DNA of 64,000 nucleotides from Actinacidiphila rubida. Its GTDB lineage: Bacteria > Actinomycetota > Actinomycetes > Streptomycetales > Streptomycetaceae. Positions 32,642 to 41,262 of the stretch are shown in pieces. Made by a program: the position numbers and the translations under genes. Positions within the stretch are counted from its first letter, which is position 1. Every line of letters begins with the position of its first letter. The stretch covers positions 62,001 to 126,000 of the forward strand of contig NZ_FODD01000015.1 in the NCBI RefSeq assembly GCF_900110255.1, read 5' to 3'. Under the pieces are notes generated by a model. That model saw nothing but the letters and a program-made list of their open reading frames with translations. It was not told where the DNA came from and did no database searches.

Positions 32642-33463
32642 ATGGCGTTGAGGCACCTGGCCGAACTTCGGCTGTTGGCAGATGAGTTCACTGAGGCGGG
32701 CGGCTGGCCAGACGTGCCGTGTCCGGCGTGTGCCTCGGGAACACTTGCCCCCAAGGACAAGGAATCCGTTGCTGCCGAAGAATCGCGGTTGAGTCATGAG
32801 CGTTACAGCGAATGCGACGACGCCGAACCTGACTGGATCAGCGGGTACTTCCACGGATCCCTTCGGTGCACTCTTCCTTCGTGTGCGGAGAACGTCGCCG
32901 TGACGGGTGAGTTCCGAATCAGGGAAGGGGCCGGGTACAACGAGTACAACGGCATCTTGTATGGCTTCTCCTATCAAGCAAAGTGCTTCGTTCCGGCACT
33001 GCCGCTGATCCGTGAGGGGGACTCGTTTCCCCAAACGGTGAAGGACTTGCTTGTTGCCGCATCGGCGATCCTCTACCTGGACCCAAGCTCAGCGGCGAAC
33101 CGCGTTCGCGCTGCCATCGAGGAACTTCTCGATCTGCACCGTGTTCCTAGGACCTTCATATCTAAGAAGCACAAGCGCGTCCGATACACCGCGCACAAGC
33201 GCATCGAGCTGTTCAAGGAGCGGAAGCCGAAGTTCGCTGACGCCGCGGACCTGCTGATGGCCGTCAAGTGGATCGGTAACGACGGCAGCCACGGGAACGA
33301 GCTGGGCGTGGGCGATGTCCTGGACGGCGTTGAGCTGCTCAACCACGCCCTGGAGTTGACGTACGACACCAGTGCCGCTGACCTCAGGAAGAGGGCTGCG
33401 GCGATCAACAAGCATGGGGGCATCCCGCGGAAGCGTGCTGCGACCAAGGCGGGCAGGCCGTAG
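32642..33463 (+). CDS. DUF4145-like protein with two Cys pairs
   Basis: A 273-residue protein. The N-terminal half has CPACASG and CTLPSC, which could coordinate zinc. The C-terminal half (DLLVAASAILYLDPSSAANRVRAAIEELL; MAVKWIGNDGSHG) matches the DUF4145 helical pattern, a domain often attached to restriction and defence proteins. A terminator hairpin follows the stop. Confidence 0.7.
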   Translation: MALRHLAELRLLADEFTEAGGWPDVPCPACASGTLAPKDKESVAAEESRLSHERYSECDDAEPDWISGYFHGSLRCTLPSCAENVAVTGEFRIREGAGYNEYNGILYGFSYQAKCFVPALPLIREGDSFPQTVKDLLVAASAILYLDPSSAANRVRAAIEELLDLHRVPRTFISKKHKRVRYTAHKRIELFKERKPKFADAADLLMAVKWIGNDGSHGNELGVGDVLDGVELLNHALELTYDTSAADLRKRAAAINKHGGIPRKRAATKAGRP

Positions 33464-33481
33464 GAGTGCCTTAGGCACAGC

Positions 33482-33515
33482 AAGGCCACGGTGGCTGGGT
33501 GCCGACCGTGGCCTT
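33482..33515. terminator. Hairpin between convergent genes
   Basis: Arms AAGGCCACGGT (33482-33492) and ACCGTGGCCTT (33505-33515) form an 11-bp stem with a 12-base loop, between the DUF4145-like gene and the convergent gene at 33537. Confidence 0.85.
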
Positions 33516-33536
33516 CTGTGTGTGTGCTGTTGTGCG

Positions 33537-33752
33537 TTACTTCTGTGCCGGTTCCTGAACGACGATGGAAATCGTAGTTGGCTTCTCAATGGTGCCTCCA
33601 GGCGTGCTGGCTACGTGACCACTAAACGCGGTGATTGCAGCGACTACTAAGCCCAACAGGGGAGGCGTGATGCGGTCAATGGTGTTCCACCTTGCCTTCT
33701 CGGCATCGTACTTTGCTTGCTCGGCTAGATAACGAGCATCCTTCTTCGACAT
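33537..33752 (-). CDS. Small single-pass membrane protein
   Basis: A 71-residue protein from ATG 33752 with AAGGAGAG upstream. A charged helix (KKDARYLAEQAKYDAEKARW) precedes one membrane segment (PPLLGLVVAAITAFSGHVA). Function unknown. Confidence 0.55.
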   Translation of the reverse strand: MSKKDARYLAEQAKYDAEKARWNTIDRITPPLLGLVVAAITAFSGHVASTPGGTIEKPTTISIVVQEPAQK

Positions 33753-33974
33753 TCTTCTCTCCTTGTGTGATTGACAAAACTGACCTCCTTCTTGGGCAAT
33801 GCAAAGTCGACGCATCAGGCGTGATGCGTCGACCATTTCCCGTGTCTGAGTAAAATAGCGTGCGCGAGCCAGATTGTCAATGGAGGGTGGCCCGTCGGGC
33901 GCGTTATAGGAAGAGCTTATGCGTGGACCGGCTGGCCGTCAAGGAACGTCGTGAATCGGTCGTTGTGAGGGTCT

Positions 33975-34697
33975 CTATCTGGGAATGGAGCGCTCGATAG
34001 GCATTCCGTGTCTGTCGCGCGGGCTCTTCCGGTAAGACCGGCCGGGCCTTGTCGCCAGAAAGATCACCAGCAGTATGAGCGCGAGGAGTATTCCCGCAAG
34101 TGGCCACGGCACGACGAACGCTACAAGAAGGGCGGTGGTGTACAGCGAGGCAACGCCCGTTGCCCAAGTCGACCAGTGGTAGGCAGGGAGCCAGCGTGTA
34201 CCGCCGTAGAGGACCTTGCCCGTCCCGAGACGCACGCCGAAGTGGCTTCTGAGGAACTTCGCCGTGTCCGCCTTGTCCAGCTCTCTCCAGGCTTCGTGTC
34301 CAAGCAGCGCTCCGTACCTGCTCGTCAAACCGGGGAGCCCCGCCTGGCTGTCCTTCTTGTCGCTCAGAACCCACTTCACGCTGCTATTGCCTGGAAGTGT
34401 GTAGGGAAACCCTGGGTTGCTCGCAGCCCCGTCACGGGTTTGCACCCGCAAGGTGAGCCTCCGGCTGCCGGAATACCGCGGCTCTTCCACAACGTCTGCC
34501 ACGATCTCTTCGAGACTTACGGGCGAGGTGCTCTTGTTTCGTACGGTCACGCTCAGCCCGTAAGGGATGGACATTTTTACTTCGACGGACAGGTTGATGC
34601 CTGTCCTGACGAGCCCTCGGTACGTGATGACCAAGCCTGCTGAGGCTATGAGGGCGCCGTAGACGGCCAAGACCAGGTTGATCGCCGATGACGACAT
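33975..34697 (-). CDS. Membrane protein with a central soluble domain
   Basis: A 240-residue protein. One N-terminal membrane segment (INLVLAVYGALIASAGLVI), a predicted β-rich middle (SVEVKMSIPYGLSVTVRNKSTSPVSLEEI) and two hydrophobic segments near the C-terminus (LYTTALLVAFVVPWPLAGI and LALILLVIFLA) are visible. The β-rich part resembles that of the protein at 17396. Function unknown. Confidence 0.55.
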   Translation of the reverse strand: MSSSAINLVLAVYGALIASAGLVITYRGLVRTGINLSVEVKMSIPYGLSVTVRNKSTSPVSLEEIVADVVEEPRYSGSRRLTLRVQTRDGAASNPGFPYTLPGNSSVKWVLSDKKDSQAGLPGLTSRYGALLGHEAWRELDKADTAKFLRSHFGVRLGTGKVLYGGTRWLPAYHWSTWATGVASLYTTALLVAFVVPWPLAGILLALILLVIFLATRPGRSYRKSPRDRHGMPIERSIPR

Positions 34698-34864
34698 GCA
34701 TCGATCCCCGTTTGATGATTGATGCGGAGCCAGGGAAGTTGGGTCCAGAGTGTCCCACATGGCAACGGGTGTACGAGGGGGAATCGGCTGCTCTGATTAG
34801 CCTGGCAACTGCGCAACCATTGGGGCGTTTGTGGCTGGGCGACACTCGTGGGGACACGGGGGAG

Positions 34865-37207
34865 TCACAGCAGGACCGTGGCGGACGCCAGCAGGGTGGT
34901 GGGGTCGTAGAGCACCTGCTGAACACTTGCGATCTGAGGTGCTTCCGCCGGGTACACCAGCATGGCAACGTTCGAGAGGTAGGTGGTGTTGGCGGAGGTG
35001 GGCGTGCCCACGTGAGTGGGGACGATGGCCGCGAACGCTGCCCCGGCCGGCGACGTGAAGACGTTACTTACGAACGTCCAGGTTGCCGCCGGGACGGAGA
35101 CGCTATGAGACGACGTTGAAATGTAAGCCGAGCTGGCGTCGTACCAGTTGGCACTCATCGAGAACGTGGCGCCGTTGCTGGAGTACGCCCACCCGGCTAC
35201 GAGGTAGTACGCGGCGGGCGTTACGGAGAACATCTCAGATTCCACAAACGGGTTGGCGGTCGTGCCGTTGGGGGTGAGCAGGCCCGAGAACGGAAGCCCT
35301 CCGTGAGTCTGAGCGTTGGACTGGGTGATCGTGGCGCCGTTGTGACCGGTCCACGGACTGACCCCAGTGGTGAAGGTGGGGTTGACGTTGAGCGCTGCGT
35401 TGAGAACAGCGACCGAGGCGCAGTGGCCGATGATGACGCTTGGGTCACCTTGGTAGCCGGTCACCCAAGTTTGCGTTGCGGGGGAAGGAAAGTCCGGGTA
35501 GTCGCTGCTCGGTATCGCCTCCCAGGTGTGCAGAACGATGGGCGACGCGGACGTCGAGGCGTCGAACACGGACATCGGAACGGACATCCCCGCCCCAACG
35601 GAGGCCCAGGAGCCCGTGGTGTACCGGGCGTGCGTCCTGGCGGCCAGCGGTAGCGGAGTTCCGTTCAGAAGTCCGAACGCCACCGATCCCGAGTTGCTCG
35701 ACCGCGACTGCCGTATCACCACGTGGTAGGTGGTACCCGAGGTCAGGCCGCTGACGGGCAGGGGGACCGACAGGTACGGAACCGGCACCAGTTCGCTCGT
35801 GGTGTAGTACGCGATTCCGCCGGGGTTCGGGTTGATGTCCAGAACGGAGAACGTCCCGTCCTCTATGTCGAACGGCGCGACCACGTTGTTCTCTCCGCCG
35901 GTCGGGATGTGGGACAGCGTCCACTTGTCCGCCGGTCCGTCAGCGTCGACGGTGAGAACCTGCACGGCATCAGAGAAGAACATCGGGTTGGACTGGCCGC
36001 CCCAGGTGACCAGGGCGTTCGGAGTGGAGAACGTCTGACCGTTGTTGAAGGACGCGAACGGCAACGGCATGTCCGGCGCCTGCTTCCAGGGTCCCAGCGA
36101 GCCGTCCGAGTTGATCCCGGCGTAATAGACTTCGGTGCGCACAGTGCCGCTCTGGTCCGACCCGCCCGCAACGACCATCCAGTTGCCGATAACGGCCATC
36201 GCCGGACTGATCACGGCAATCGGCAGGTTACCCTGTGCCACCCAGCTGCCTACCTGGCCGTTACTTATGCTGGCCTTCCAGACTTTCTTCTGGACGTTGA
36301 CGCTTATGTCCTCGCCGCCAGCGATGTACACGAAGCTGTCGTTGTAGGTGACGCTGGCGTGCAGCGCGATGGCTGCCGGGATGGGCGTTTGAGAACTCCA
36401 CGCCCCGATGACTCCGGTGTTGGGGTCCCAACTCGCCGTCCAGGTGTTGGTGAGCCCCCCGGTAGATCCGACAGTCGGGGTGTAGTTGCCGCCGGTAAAG
36501 ATGACCGTGTCCGACGTTACGGCCAAAGCTCCGTCCTGGGCTGGCTGGGGCAGCGACGGCTGGGCCACCGGGGGCGAGACCGTCGAGCTGTCGATCGCCG
36601 CCGTTACGACGACCCCGGTCGAGGGGTGGCTGGTAACTGTCGCGTCGTACCCGCCGACGAAGATCACGTTGTTGCCAGCCACGCAGGTTTGCGGGTGGGT
36701 GGACGTGCCGTTCGAACCACCGGCCTGTACCGCCCACGGCTGCTGCGCGCTGATGCCGGTAGCGGCGTACATGACGTTGTTCGACGGTTTGGCCAGCGGC
36801 CCGGCGTCGGCCAGACCGAACGGCGCAGACAAGGCGTTGATCTGCTGCGCGGGTATCAGCGTCGACGCCAAGGCTCCGGCTGCCAAGTTGGGGGACCCTC
36901 CGCTATCGGTGTACAGGCTCACGTGAACGTCGGCTGCGTCCCCCGACGGCAGCATCGGCAGGACCACCCGGCCGATGGCCGTGCTGCCCGCAGGCATGAC
37001 AAACGGTTGGTCCAGGTCGTTGTTATCGCCGTAGTTCGTCCAGGTGAAGGACAAGCCCCCTCCGGGCGTGACGATCGCGTTGCCCTGGTACAGGACGTTG
37101 AACTTGTGGGTCCCGAGTTCCTGGCCGACCTGCGCGGCTGTCATAGTCGCGTTGAGGTCGCCGGCCAGGCCGTTCTGGGCGGCTGACGAAGGCGGCGGGG
37201 TTGGCAT
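34865..37207 (-). CDS. Kelch-like, phage-tail-type adhesin protein
   Basis: A 780-residue protein from ATG 37207 behind GGAGG. The N-terminus (TWTNYGDNNDLDQPFVMPAG) resembles actinophage minor tail proteins. Residues 150-450 contain about five kelch-like blades marked by GG pairs (VIFVGGYDA, VIFTGGNYT, VYIAGGED, MVVAGGSDQ, LVTWGGQ). The C-terminus, from about residue 615, looks like a carbohydrate-binding β-sandwich (NPTFTTGVSPWTGHNG ... NTTYLSNVAMLVYP). There is no signal peptide, which fits a phage structural or receptor-binding protein rather than a secreted one. Confidence 0.6.
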   Translation of the reverse strand: MPTPPPSSAAQNGLAGDLNATMTAAQVGQELGTHKFNVLYQGNAIVTPGGGLSFTWTNYGDNNDLDQPFVMPAGSTAIGRVVLPMLPSGDAADVHVSLYTDSGGSPNLAAGALASTLIPAQQINALSAPFGLADAGPLAKPSNNVMYAATGISAQQPWAVQAGGSNGTSTHPQTCVAGNNVIFVGGYDATVTSHPSTGVVVTAAIDSSTVSPPVAQPSLPQPAQDGALAVTSDTVIFTGGNYTPTVGSTGGLTNTWTASWDPNTGVIGAWSSQTPIPAAIALHASVTYNDSFVYIAGGEDISVNVQKKVWKASISNGQVGSWVAQGNLPIAVISPAMAVIGNWMVVAGGSDQSGTVRTEVYYAGINSDGSLGPWKQAPDMPLPFASFNNGQTFSTPNALVTWGGQSNPMFFSDAVQVLTVDADGPADKWTLSHIPTGGENNVVAPFDIEDGTFSVLDINPNPGGIAYYTTSELVPVPYLSVPLPVSGLTSGTTYHVVIRQSRSSNSGSVAFGLLNGTPLPLAARTHARYTTGSWASVGAGMSVPMSVFDASTSASPIVLHTWEAIPSSDYPDFPSPATQTWVTGYQGDPSVIIGHCASVAVLNAALNVNPTFTTGVSPWTGHNGATITQSNAQTHGGLPFSGLLTPNGTTANPFVESEMFSVTPAAYYLVAGWAYSSNGATFSMSANWYDASSAYISTSSHSVSVPAATWTFVSNVFTSPAGAAFAAIVPTHVGTPTSANTTYLSNVAMLVYPAEAPQIASVQQVLYDPTTLLASATVLL

Positions 37208-37235
37208 TGGTGAACCTCCATCGGTAGTCAAGGAG

Positions 37236-37307
37236 GCGGCCCCCACCGGAAGGAGTCGGTGGGGGCCGCATAAACCCGCGCCCGTGGCTGCGACGGCCGG
37301 GCGCGGG
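37236..37307 (-). terminator. Two consecutive hairpins
   Basis: Stem 1 has arms 37236-37248 and 37257-37269 (13 bp); stem 2 has arms 37275-37284 and 37298-37307 (10 bp). They lie between the stop of the coiled-coil gene and the start of the tail-like gene, and probably end or attenuate transcription from the former. Confidence 0.75.
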
Positions 37308-37310
37308 GGC

Positions 37311-38168
37311 TTACCGGCCGCTGAGTGGCGGCTGGACGGGCATGAAGATCTGGCCCGCGTCGGCGGGGCGCAGGGAGTGACCCGGCTTGGGCAGGAGGCG
37401 TTCCTTCCGGGCGTCGAGGATCTCGGTCTGGAGCTTCTCGCGACCCTGCCGGACGTACTTGCGGTCCAGTCCGAGCGTTCTGGCGAACCCATCCACGGCG
37501 CCTTCGACCGCAGCGAGCCTGTCGTCCGTCAGAGGCGCCGCGCCCGACGTGTGGTTAGAGAGCCTCCTGGCCCAGTCGATAAGGATCGTGGCATCAGACA
37601 CGGTCACCGTGGCGTCGGCGTTGCTCAGCGCGTCCTGCGCCGCCTTGGCGTCACTCCTGGTCGACTTCACCGCCTCATGCGCCAAGGCGAGGACCGTCTG
37701 GGCGTTCTGCCGGACACCCCGCGCATTCTCGACGACGGCTCGGCGACGGGCGGTCACCTCGCGGGCCGCATTGAGCCGGATGATGGTGTCGGTCTGGACG
37801 GCGGGGTCGGCGTCCTCCAGACGGGCGACCTCCTCGGCCTCCGCAGCCTGGCGCTCGTGCTCGACTGCCTCGGCCAGCCGGTCCTCCGCCGCCCGCTCGT
37901 CGACGAGGGCAGTCTTCACGGCGTCCGACGCCGGGTCTACGGCAGTCATGGCGGCGGCCAGCCGCTCGTGTGCCTCCTCCACGGCGCCCCTGAGGCTGGC
38001 CTCGTGATCCAGGAGGTCGGCCTGGTCCAAGAGGTCGCTGGCCTCCTTCTGTTTCACCACAGCCGCCGCTCTCAGCAACGTGGCCTTCGTATCGTCGGGC
38101 TCGTTGGCGACCGCAGCCATGAAGGCGGTGAGCGCCTGGTTCGGCTCGACGGGGGTGGGCTCGGTCAT
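37311..38168 (-). CDS. Coiled-coil protein of the phage-like block
   Basis: A 285-residue, Ala/Glu-rich, almost wholly helical protein (for example AEAVEHERQAAEAEEVARLED and QTDTIIRLNAAREVTARRR). ATG 38168 follows GGGAG. Such proteins in phage tail regions can be scaffolds or tail-assembly factors, but the role here is only inferred from its neighbours. Confidence 0.55.
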   Translation of the reverse strand: MTEPTPVEPNQALTAFMAAVANEPDDTKATLLRAAAVVKQKEASDLLDQADLLDHEASLRGAVEEAHERLAAAMTAVDPASDAVKTALVDERAAEDRLAEAVEHERQAAEAEEVARLEDADPAVQTDTIIRLNAAREVTARRRAVVENARGVRQNAQTVLALAHEAVKSTRSDAKAAQDALSNADATVTVSDATILIDWARRLSNHTSGAAPLTDDRLAAVEGAVDGFARTLGLDRKYVRQGREKLQTEILDARKERLLPKPGHSLRPADAGQIFMPVQPPLSGR

Positions 38169-38169
38169 G

Positions 38170-38601
38170 TCAGGCTCCCGAGATCGGTGCGGTGTGGAAA
38201 GGCGGCTGAGCGGGGACGGGGACGGCCGTCGGGACGACCCCTGTAGACGTTCGGTAGTCGAGGTGCTGGACCTGTGCGGTCCCACCGTTGTTGCTGATCG
38301 ATGACGCCGACGCCTGGCCGGTCGTGGTGGTGGTGAGGGACGCCTGCGGCTGCGGGTTCGGCGCGGTGGCCTGTGCCGGGTAGACCTGGGTACGGCGTAC
38401 GCCGTGAGTCGCGATCGCCTCGGTGATGGGCCCGTACCCGACCCGGGCGCCGACGTGAGGCATTGCGCCCTGCCGGGGCACCGCGTCGTTCTGCACGGCG
38501 TCGGAGGCGTGGCCGGCGATGTTGCCCAGGGACTCGCGTTGCGGTCCGAACGCCTTCTCGGCCTGCTCTCGGATCGCTCGCTGGGTGACGAGACCGAACA
38601 T
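38170..38601 (-). CDS. Hypothetical protein of the phage-like block
   Basis: A 143-residue protein. The N-terminus MFGLVTQRAIREQAEKAFG is helical and the C-terminal half is Thr/Ser/Gln/Pro-rich (SLTTTTTGQASASSI). It ends 1 base before the start of the coiled-coil gene, so they are co-transcribed. Confidence 0.55.
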   Translation of the reverse strand: MFGLVTQRAIREQAEKAFGPQRESLGNIAGHASDAVQNDAVPRQGAMPHVGARVGYGPITEAIATHGVRRTQVYPAQATAPNPQPQASLTTTTTGQASASSISNNGGTAQVQHLDYRTSTGVVPTAVPVPAQPPFHTAPISGA

Positions 38602-38603
38602 GG

Positions 38604-38840
38604 TCACCGGCCCTTCGTGACGGTCGGGCCGAGGGCGGCCTTGTAGATCAGGTCCTGAGCCAGCTCCCGCTCTGCGGGGTCGCTGCTGTACGGGTCCAGC
38701 ACCGGGCCGACCACGGTCGGTGTGTCCGGCACGTGGGCCTTGATGACGGTTCCCGGCAGGGCCGCGCCGCACGAGGTGCAGAACGCTGCGCCAGCCTTCT
38801 TCGACTTTCCGCATCCGTGAATGCACTTGATGCCGCTCAT
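38604..38840 (-). CDS. Small zinc-ribbon protein
   Basis: A 78-residue protein with an N-terminal zinc ribbon, CIHGCGKSKKAGAAFCTSCG (C-x3-C then C-x2-C), and a short helical end. ATG 38840 follows AGAGGAG. It begins a minus-strand transcript of four phage-like genes. Confidence 0.65.
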   Translation of the reverse strand: MSGIKCIHGCGKSKKAGAAFCTSCGAALPGTVIKAHVPDTPTVVGPVLDPYSSDPAERELAQDLIYKAALGPTVTKGR

Positions 38841-38848
38841 ACGCTCCT

Positions 38849-39097
38849 CTATTTGCCGTGTTCGATCTCGTACAGAATGTTCTTCAGTGAACGGCCCATC
38901 AGTAGCTGCTCTGTCCTGATGTTCTTCACGGCGGCCCGGGTGAGGAACAACAGACGTCCACTCGGAAATTCTGTTTGACCGCTCTCCCATCTCGACACTG
39001 TCGACGGTGGGCAACCGATCCGCTTGGCTAGCTCCCTCTGGGAGATTCCGAGTTGCAGCCTGGTCGAGCGAATACTTGATCCGAATGTTTCGGCCAT
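38849..39097 (-). CDS. XRE-family regulator (left arm of a divergent pair)
   Basis: An 82-residue helix-turn-helix protein (ISQRELAKRIGCPPSTVSRWESG). It faces away from the XRE gene at 39285 across a 187-base control region with palindromic operators. The arrangement resembles a cI/cro-type switch. Confidence 0.85.
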   Translation of the reverse strand: MAETFGSSIRSTRLQLGISQRELAKRIGCPPSTVSRWESGQTEFPSGRLLFLTRAAVKNIRTEQLLMGRSLKNILYEIEHGK

Positions 39098-39131
39098 CTG
39101 TCCTCCCGATAGCCCCAGAAAAGCACGGGGT

Positions 39132-39165
39132 GTTGCGCCAGCGCAACATTTGCGTTTTGCGCAAG
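39132..39165. promoter_or_regulatory. Palindromic operators between the divergent XRE genes
   Basis: TGTTGCGC-CA-GCGCAACA (39132-39149) is a perfect inverted repeat, and TTGCGCAA (39158-39165) is a second palindrome with the same half-site, TTGCGC; another half-site TTGCG lies at 39151-39155. Confidence 0.75.
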
Positions 39166-39284
39166 TAGAGCGGTACGACCCCCAGGGAAGCGTCTAACTT
39201 CCTGGCGGGGGATGCGCGCTGCTGTAATTGGTATAGCAAGCAGCGGCGGTTCGTTCTGCTGCCATCGGTTACAGGAGTTCGTTT

Positions 39285-39497
39285 GTGACACTCAAATTCT
39301 CACCCGAGGAACTGCGCCGAATTCGGGAGTCCAAGGGGATGACACAGCAGGCCCTGGGCGACGCCTACGGCCGACCGGCGTCGATCAACGCCTACGAACG
39401 GGGCAGGAACACCCCCGGCCTCGCCAGCATCGGACGGCTGGCCAAGGTCCTTGGCGTTCCGTACACCGCCCTCATCGTCGACACCGACCAGGTTTAG
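39285..39497 (+). CDS. XRE-family regulator (right arm of a divergent pair)
   Basis: A 70-residue helix-turn-helix protein (MTQQALGDAYGRPASINAYERGR) from GTG 39285 behind AGGAG. It leads into the transfer module and probably helps to control it. Confidence 0.85.
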   Translation: MTLKFSPEELRRIRESKGMTQQALGDAYGRPASINAYERGRNTPGLASIGRLAKVLGVPYTALIVDTDQV

Positions 39498-39504
39498 GGA
39501 GTCT

Positions 39505-39981
39505 GTGGCCGAGATCGAAGGCGAGGAATGGCGCCCGATACCGGGCTACGACGGGCTGTACGACGTGAGCAACCTGGGGCGGATCAGATCGTGGAGCAGG
39601 GCTAAAGATGGGGACTTGCTCAAATTCATCATTGGCCACCGCGGGTATCCGCAAGTGAACTTGTACTGCGACGGTCGCGTAAAAACGCGTAGGGTGCCGC
39701 AATTGGTGCTGGAGGCGTTCGTAGGACCTCGGCCCGCCGGGACTGTGGCCTGCTATGGCGACGGCATCAAGGGGAATGTTGCTCTGAGCAACTTGAGGTG
39801 GGACACAGCCAAGGCCAATGGATTGGAGATATCTCGCCAGGGCCGACACCCGGAATCCAAGCGGACTCACTGCGATAAGGGTCACGAGTACAGCGAGGCC
39901 AACACGAAGTGGATAGCCACGGCGCGATCTGGGGCTCGCAGGCCTAGGTGTCTCATCTGTAAGCCGCTGCCCAAGGACTGA
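39505..39981 (+). CDS. NUMOD4/HNH homing-type endonuclease
   Basis: A 158-residue protein from GTG 39505 behind GGGAG. The opening EEWRPIPGYDGLYDVSNLGRIRS is the NUMOD4 DNA-binding motif. The following region keeps the HNH-like order with NVALSNLRWDT, but the central His-Asn pair is not clear (it reads VACYGDGIKGN where H.D...KDN is expected), so catalysis is doubtful. A C-terminal Cys/His set (HCDKGHEYSEAN, RCLICKP) may bind zinc. Confidence 0.75.
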   Translation: MAEIEGEEWRPIPGYDGLYDVSNLGRIRSWSRAKDGDLLKFIIGHRGYPQVNLYCDGRVKTRRVPQLVLEAFVGPRPAGTVACYGDGIKGNVALSNLRWDTAKANGLEISRQGRHPESKRTHCDKGHEYSEANTKWIATARSGARRPRCLICKPLPKD

Positions 39982-39992
39982 GAAACGGATCA

Positions 39993-40030
39993 GCCGCCCC
40001 GGCCCATCACTCACGAGAAACCGGGACGGC
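39993..40030 (+). terminator. Imperfect hairpin before the transfer genes
   Basis: GCCGCCCCGG (39993-40002) pairs with CCGGGACGGC (40021-40030) with one mismatch around an 18-base loop. It may separate the HNH gene from the transfer operon. Confidence 0.5.
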
Positions 40031-40051
40031 CTCACACAGAAAGCAAAACAG

Positions 40052-40255
40052 GTGAGTAGTGCAGCTGTAAATAGCGAGACCCGCGCCGCAGCCGAGCTGG
40101 TGGCCGCAGGGGGAGAGCGAGCAATGCGGTTCATGAGCGGGCGCAACCTCAGCCGCAGCAACCGCCCCGGCTGGCGGCACGCCGACGCCATGAACGCCGT
40201 GGCCGGCCAGATCGACGTAACCGCCGTGGTGCAGATGCGCCGCCGCACCTACTGA
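40052..40255 (+). CDS. Small basic protein preceding the SpdB-like gene
   Basis: A 67-residue basic protein from GTG 40052, ending 20 bases before the DUF2637 gene. Small proteins of this size precede spd genes in other streptomycete elements. Function unknown. Confidence 0.55.
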   Translation: MSSAAVNSETRAAAELVAAGGERAMRFMSGRNLSRSNRPGWRHADAMNAVAGQIDVTAVVQMRRRTY

Positions 40256-40275
40256 GCAGCGGAGGAAGTGAACCC

Positions 40276-41262
40276 ATGAAGCACAAGACGCGCACCGAGC
40301 ACTACGAAGAGTCGTTCACCGTGGACGGCAAGACGCACACGATTCCGAAGACGCGCGAGGTGAAGGTGCCCGCCGTCCCGCGTGACTTCGACGCCACGGT
40401 CCTCAGCACGGTCACGAGGGTCACCTGCCTGGTGGTCGTCGCCGCCATGGTGTGGTCGACCGTGAGCATCGGTTCGATGCTGAGCCAAGTGGCGCCCACC
40501 TGGACCGCCTACATGATCGCGGGGGTCTTCGACCTGGCCTGGATCTCGGCCCTGGCGGTGGAGTGGCTCAGCCGGTACCAGCCCAACAAGGCCAAGTTCC
40601 CGAAGGCGGTGGGCTGGGCCGCCCTCGCGGTGTCCATCGCGGCGATCTTCGCCCACGGCCTGCTGGCCCACCAGCCGGTCGCCGGGGCTGTCGGTGCGGT
40701 GATCTCGGCCCTCGCCAAGGTGATGTGGATGCTGGTGATGCGCCACACCGCCAAGGCCCTGACGCCCGACCAACAGGCGTGGGTGGACGCCGAGATGTCC
40801 GAGGCGAACGCGCTGCTCGCGGTGACCGTCGCTCGCCGCCAGGTGGCCAGGGTCCGGGCTCGTGCGGCTGATGAGCTGGCCGCTCTGGAGTTCGGCCGGG
40901 CTGACTACCAGGTGAGCCAGGCGCCGCCCACCCCGGCCGAGTCTGCTGAAGCTGCCGACGAGACGGAACGTGAGCAGAACCCGGTTCCGGTGCTCCGTTC
41001 CGTGGGGGAGAACTCGGTTCCGGAACCGAGTTCCGCCGAAGTTCCGGTGGCGGAACCTGGGGCGGCTCCGGTGCCGGTCGTGGCGGTTCCGTCCGGCCGG
41101 AACTTCGGTTCCGACATCGGTTCTCGCACGGAACTCCTGAACAACCTGATCAACGGCGGAGTAACCGACCTGGCGGAACTGCGGAACCAGGTGCGGGATG
41201 CCGGGTTCACCGCCCCCTCGGACAGCTACATCCGCCGACTGGTGCGCGGGGTGGCCAAGTGA
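40276..41262 (+). CDS. DUF2637 / SpdB-like membrane protein
   Basis: A 328-residue protein. Residues 45-160 hold about four hydrophobic segments typical of DUF2637 (VTCLVVVAAMVWSTVSIG, WTAYMIAGVFDLAWISALAV, GWAALAVSIAAIFAHGLLA, AGAVGAVISALAKVMWMLVM). A cytoplasmic C-terminus ends in a short helical domain. SpdB proteins help spread plasmids between hyphal compartments after TraB transfer. Residues 230-305 are encoded by a segment loaded with GTTCCG/CGGAAC hexamers. Confidence 0.82.
   Translation: MKHKTRTEHYEESFTVDGKTHTIPKTREVKVPAVPRDFDATVLSTVTRVTCLVVVAAMVWSTVSIGSMLSQVAPTWTAYMIAGVFDLAWISALAVEWLSRYQPNKAKFPKAVGWAALAVSIAAIFAHGLLAHQPVAGAVGAVISALAKVMWMLVMRHTAKALTPDQQAWVDAEMSEANALLAVTVARRQVARVRARAADELAALEFGRADYQVSQAPPTPAESAEAADETEREQNPVPVLRSVGENSVPEPSSAEVPVAEPGAAPVPVVAVPSGRNFGSDIGSRTELLNNLINGGVTDLAELRNQVRDAGFTAPSDSYIRRLVRGVAK
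40964..41187. repeat. Fourteen GTTCCG/CGGAAC hexamers inside the SpdB-like gene
   Basis: Copies begin at 40964, 40984, 40997, 41017, 41021, 41030, 41041, 41051, 41086, 41098, 41108, 41129, 41174 and 41182. Several spacings are 10-13 or 20-21 bases. The Val codon GTT, rare in such GC-rich genes, is used repeatedly, which suggests selection on DNA sequence. Confidence 0.85.

Noticed and set aside
34865-37492. Extension of the kelch-like gene to an upstream start at 37492
   Set aside because: The added 95 residues lie over hairpins and the neighbouring gene, and are Arg/Ser/Pro-rich shadow sequence. ATG 37207 has a strong GGAGG.
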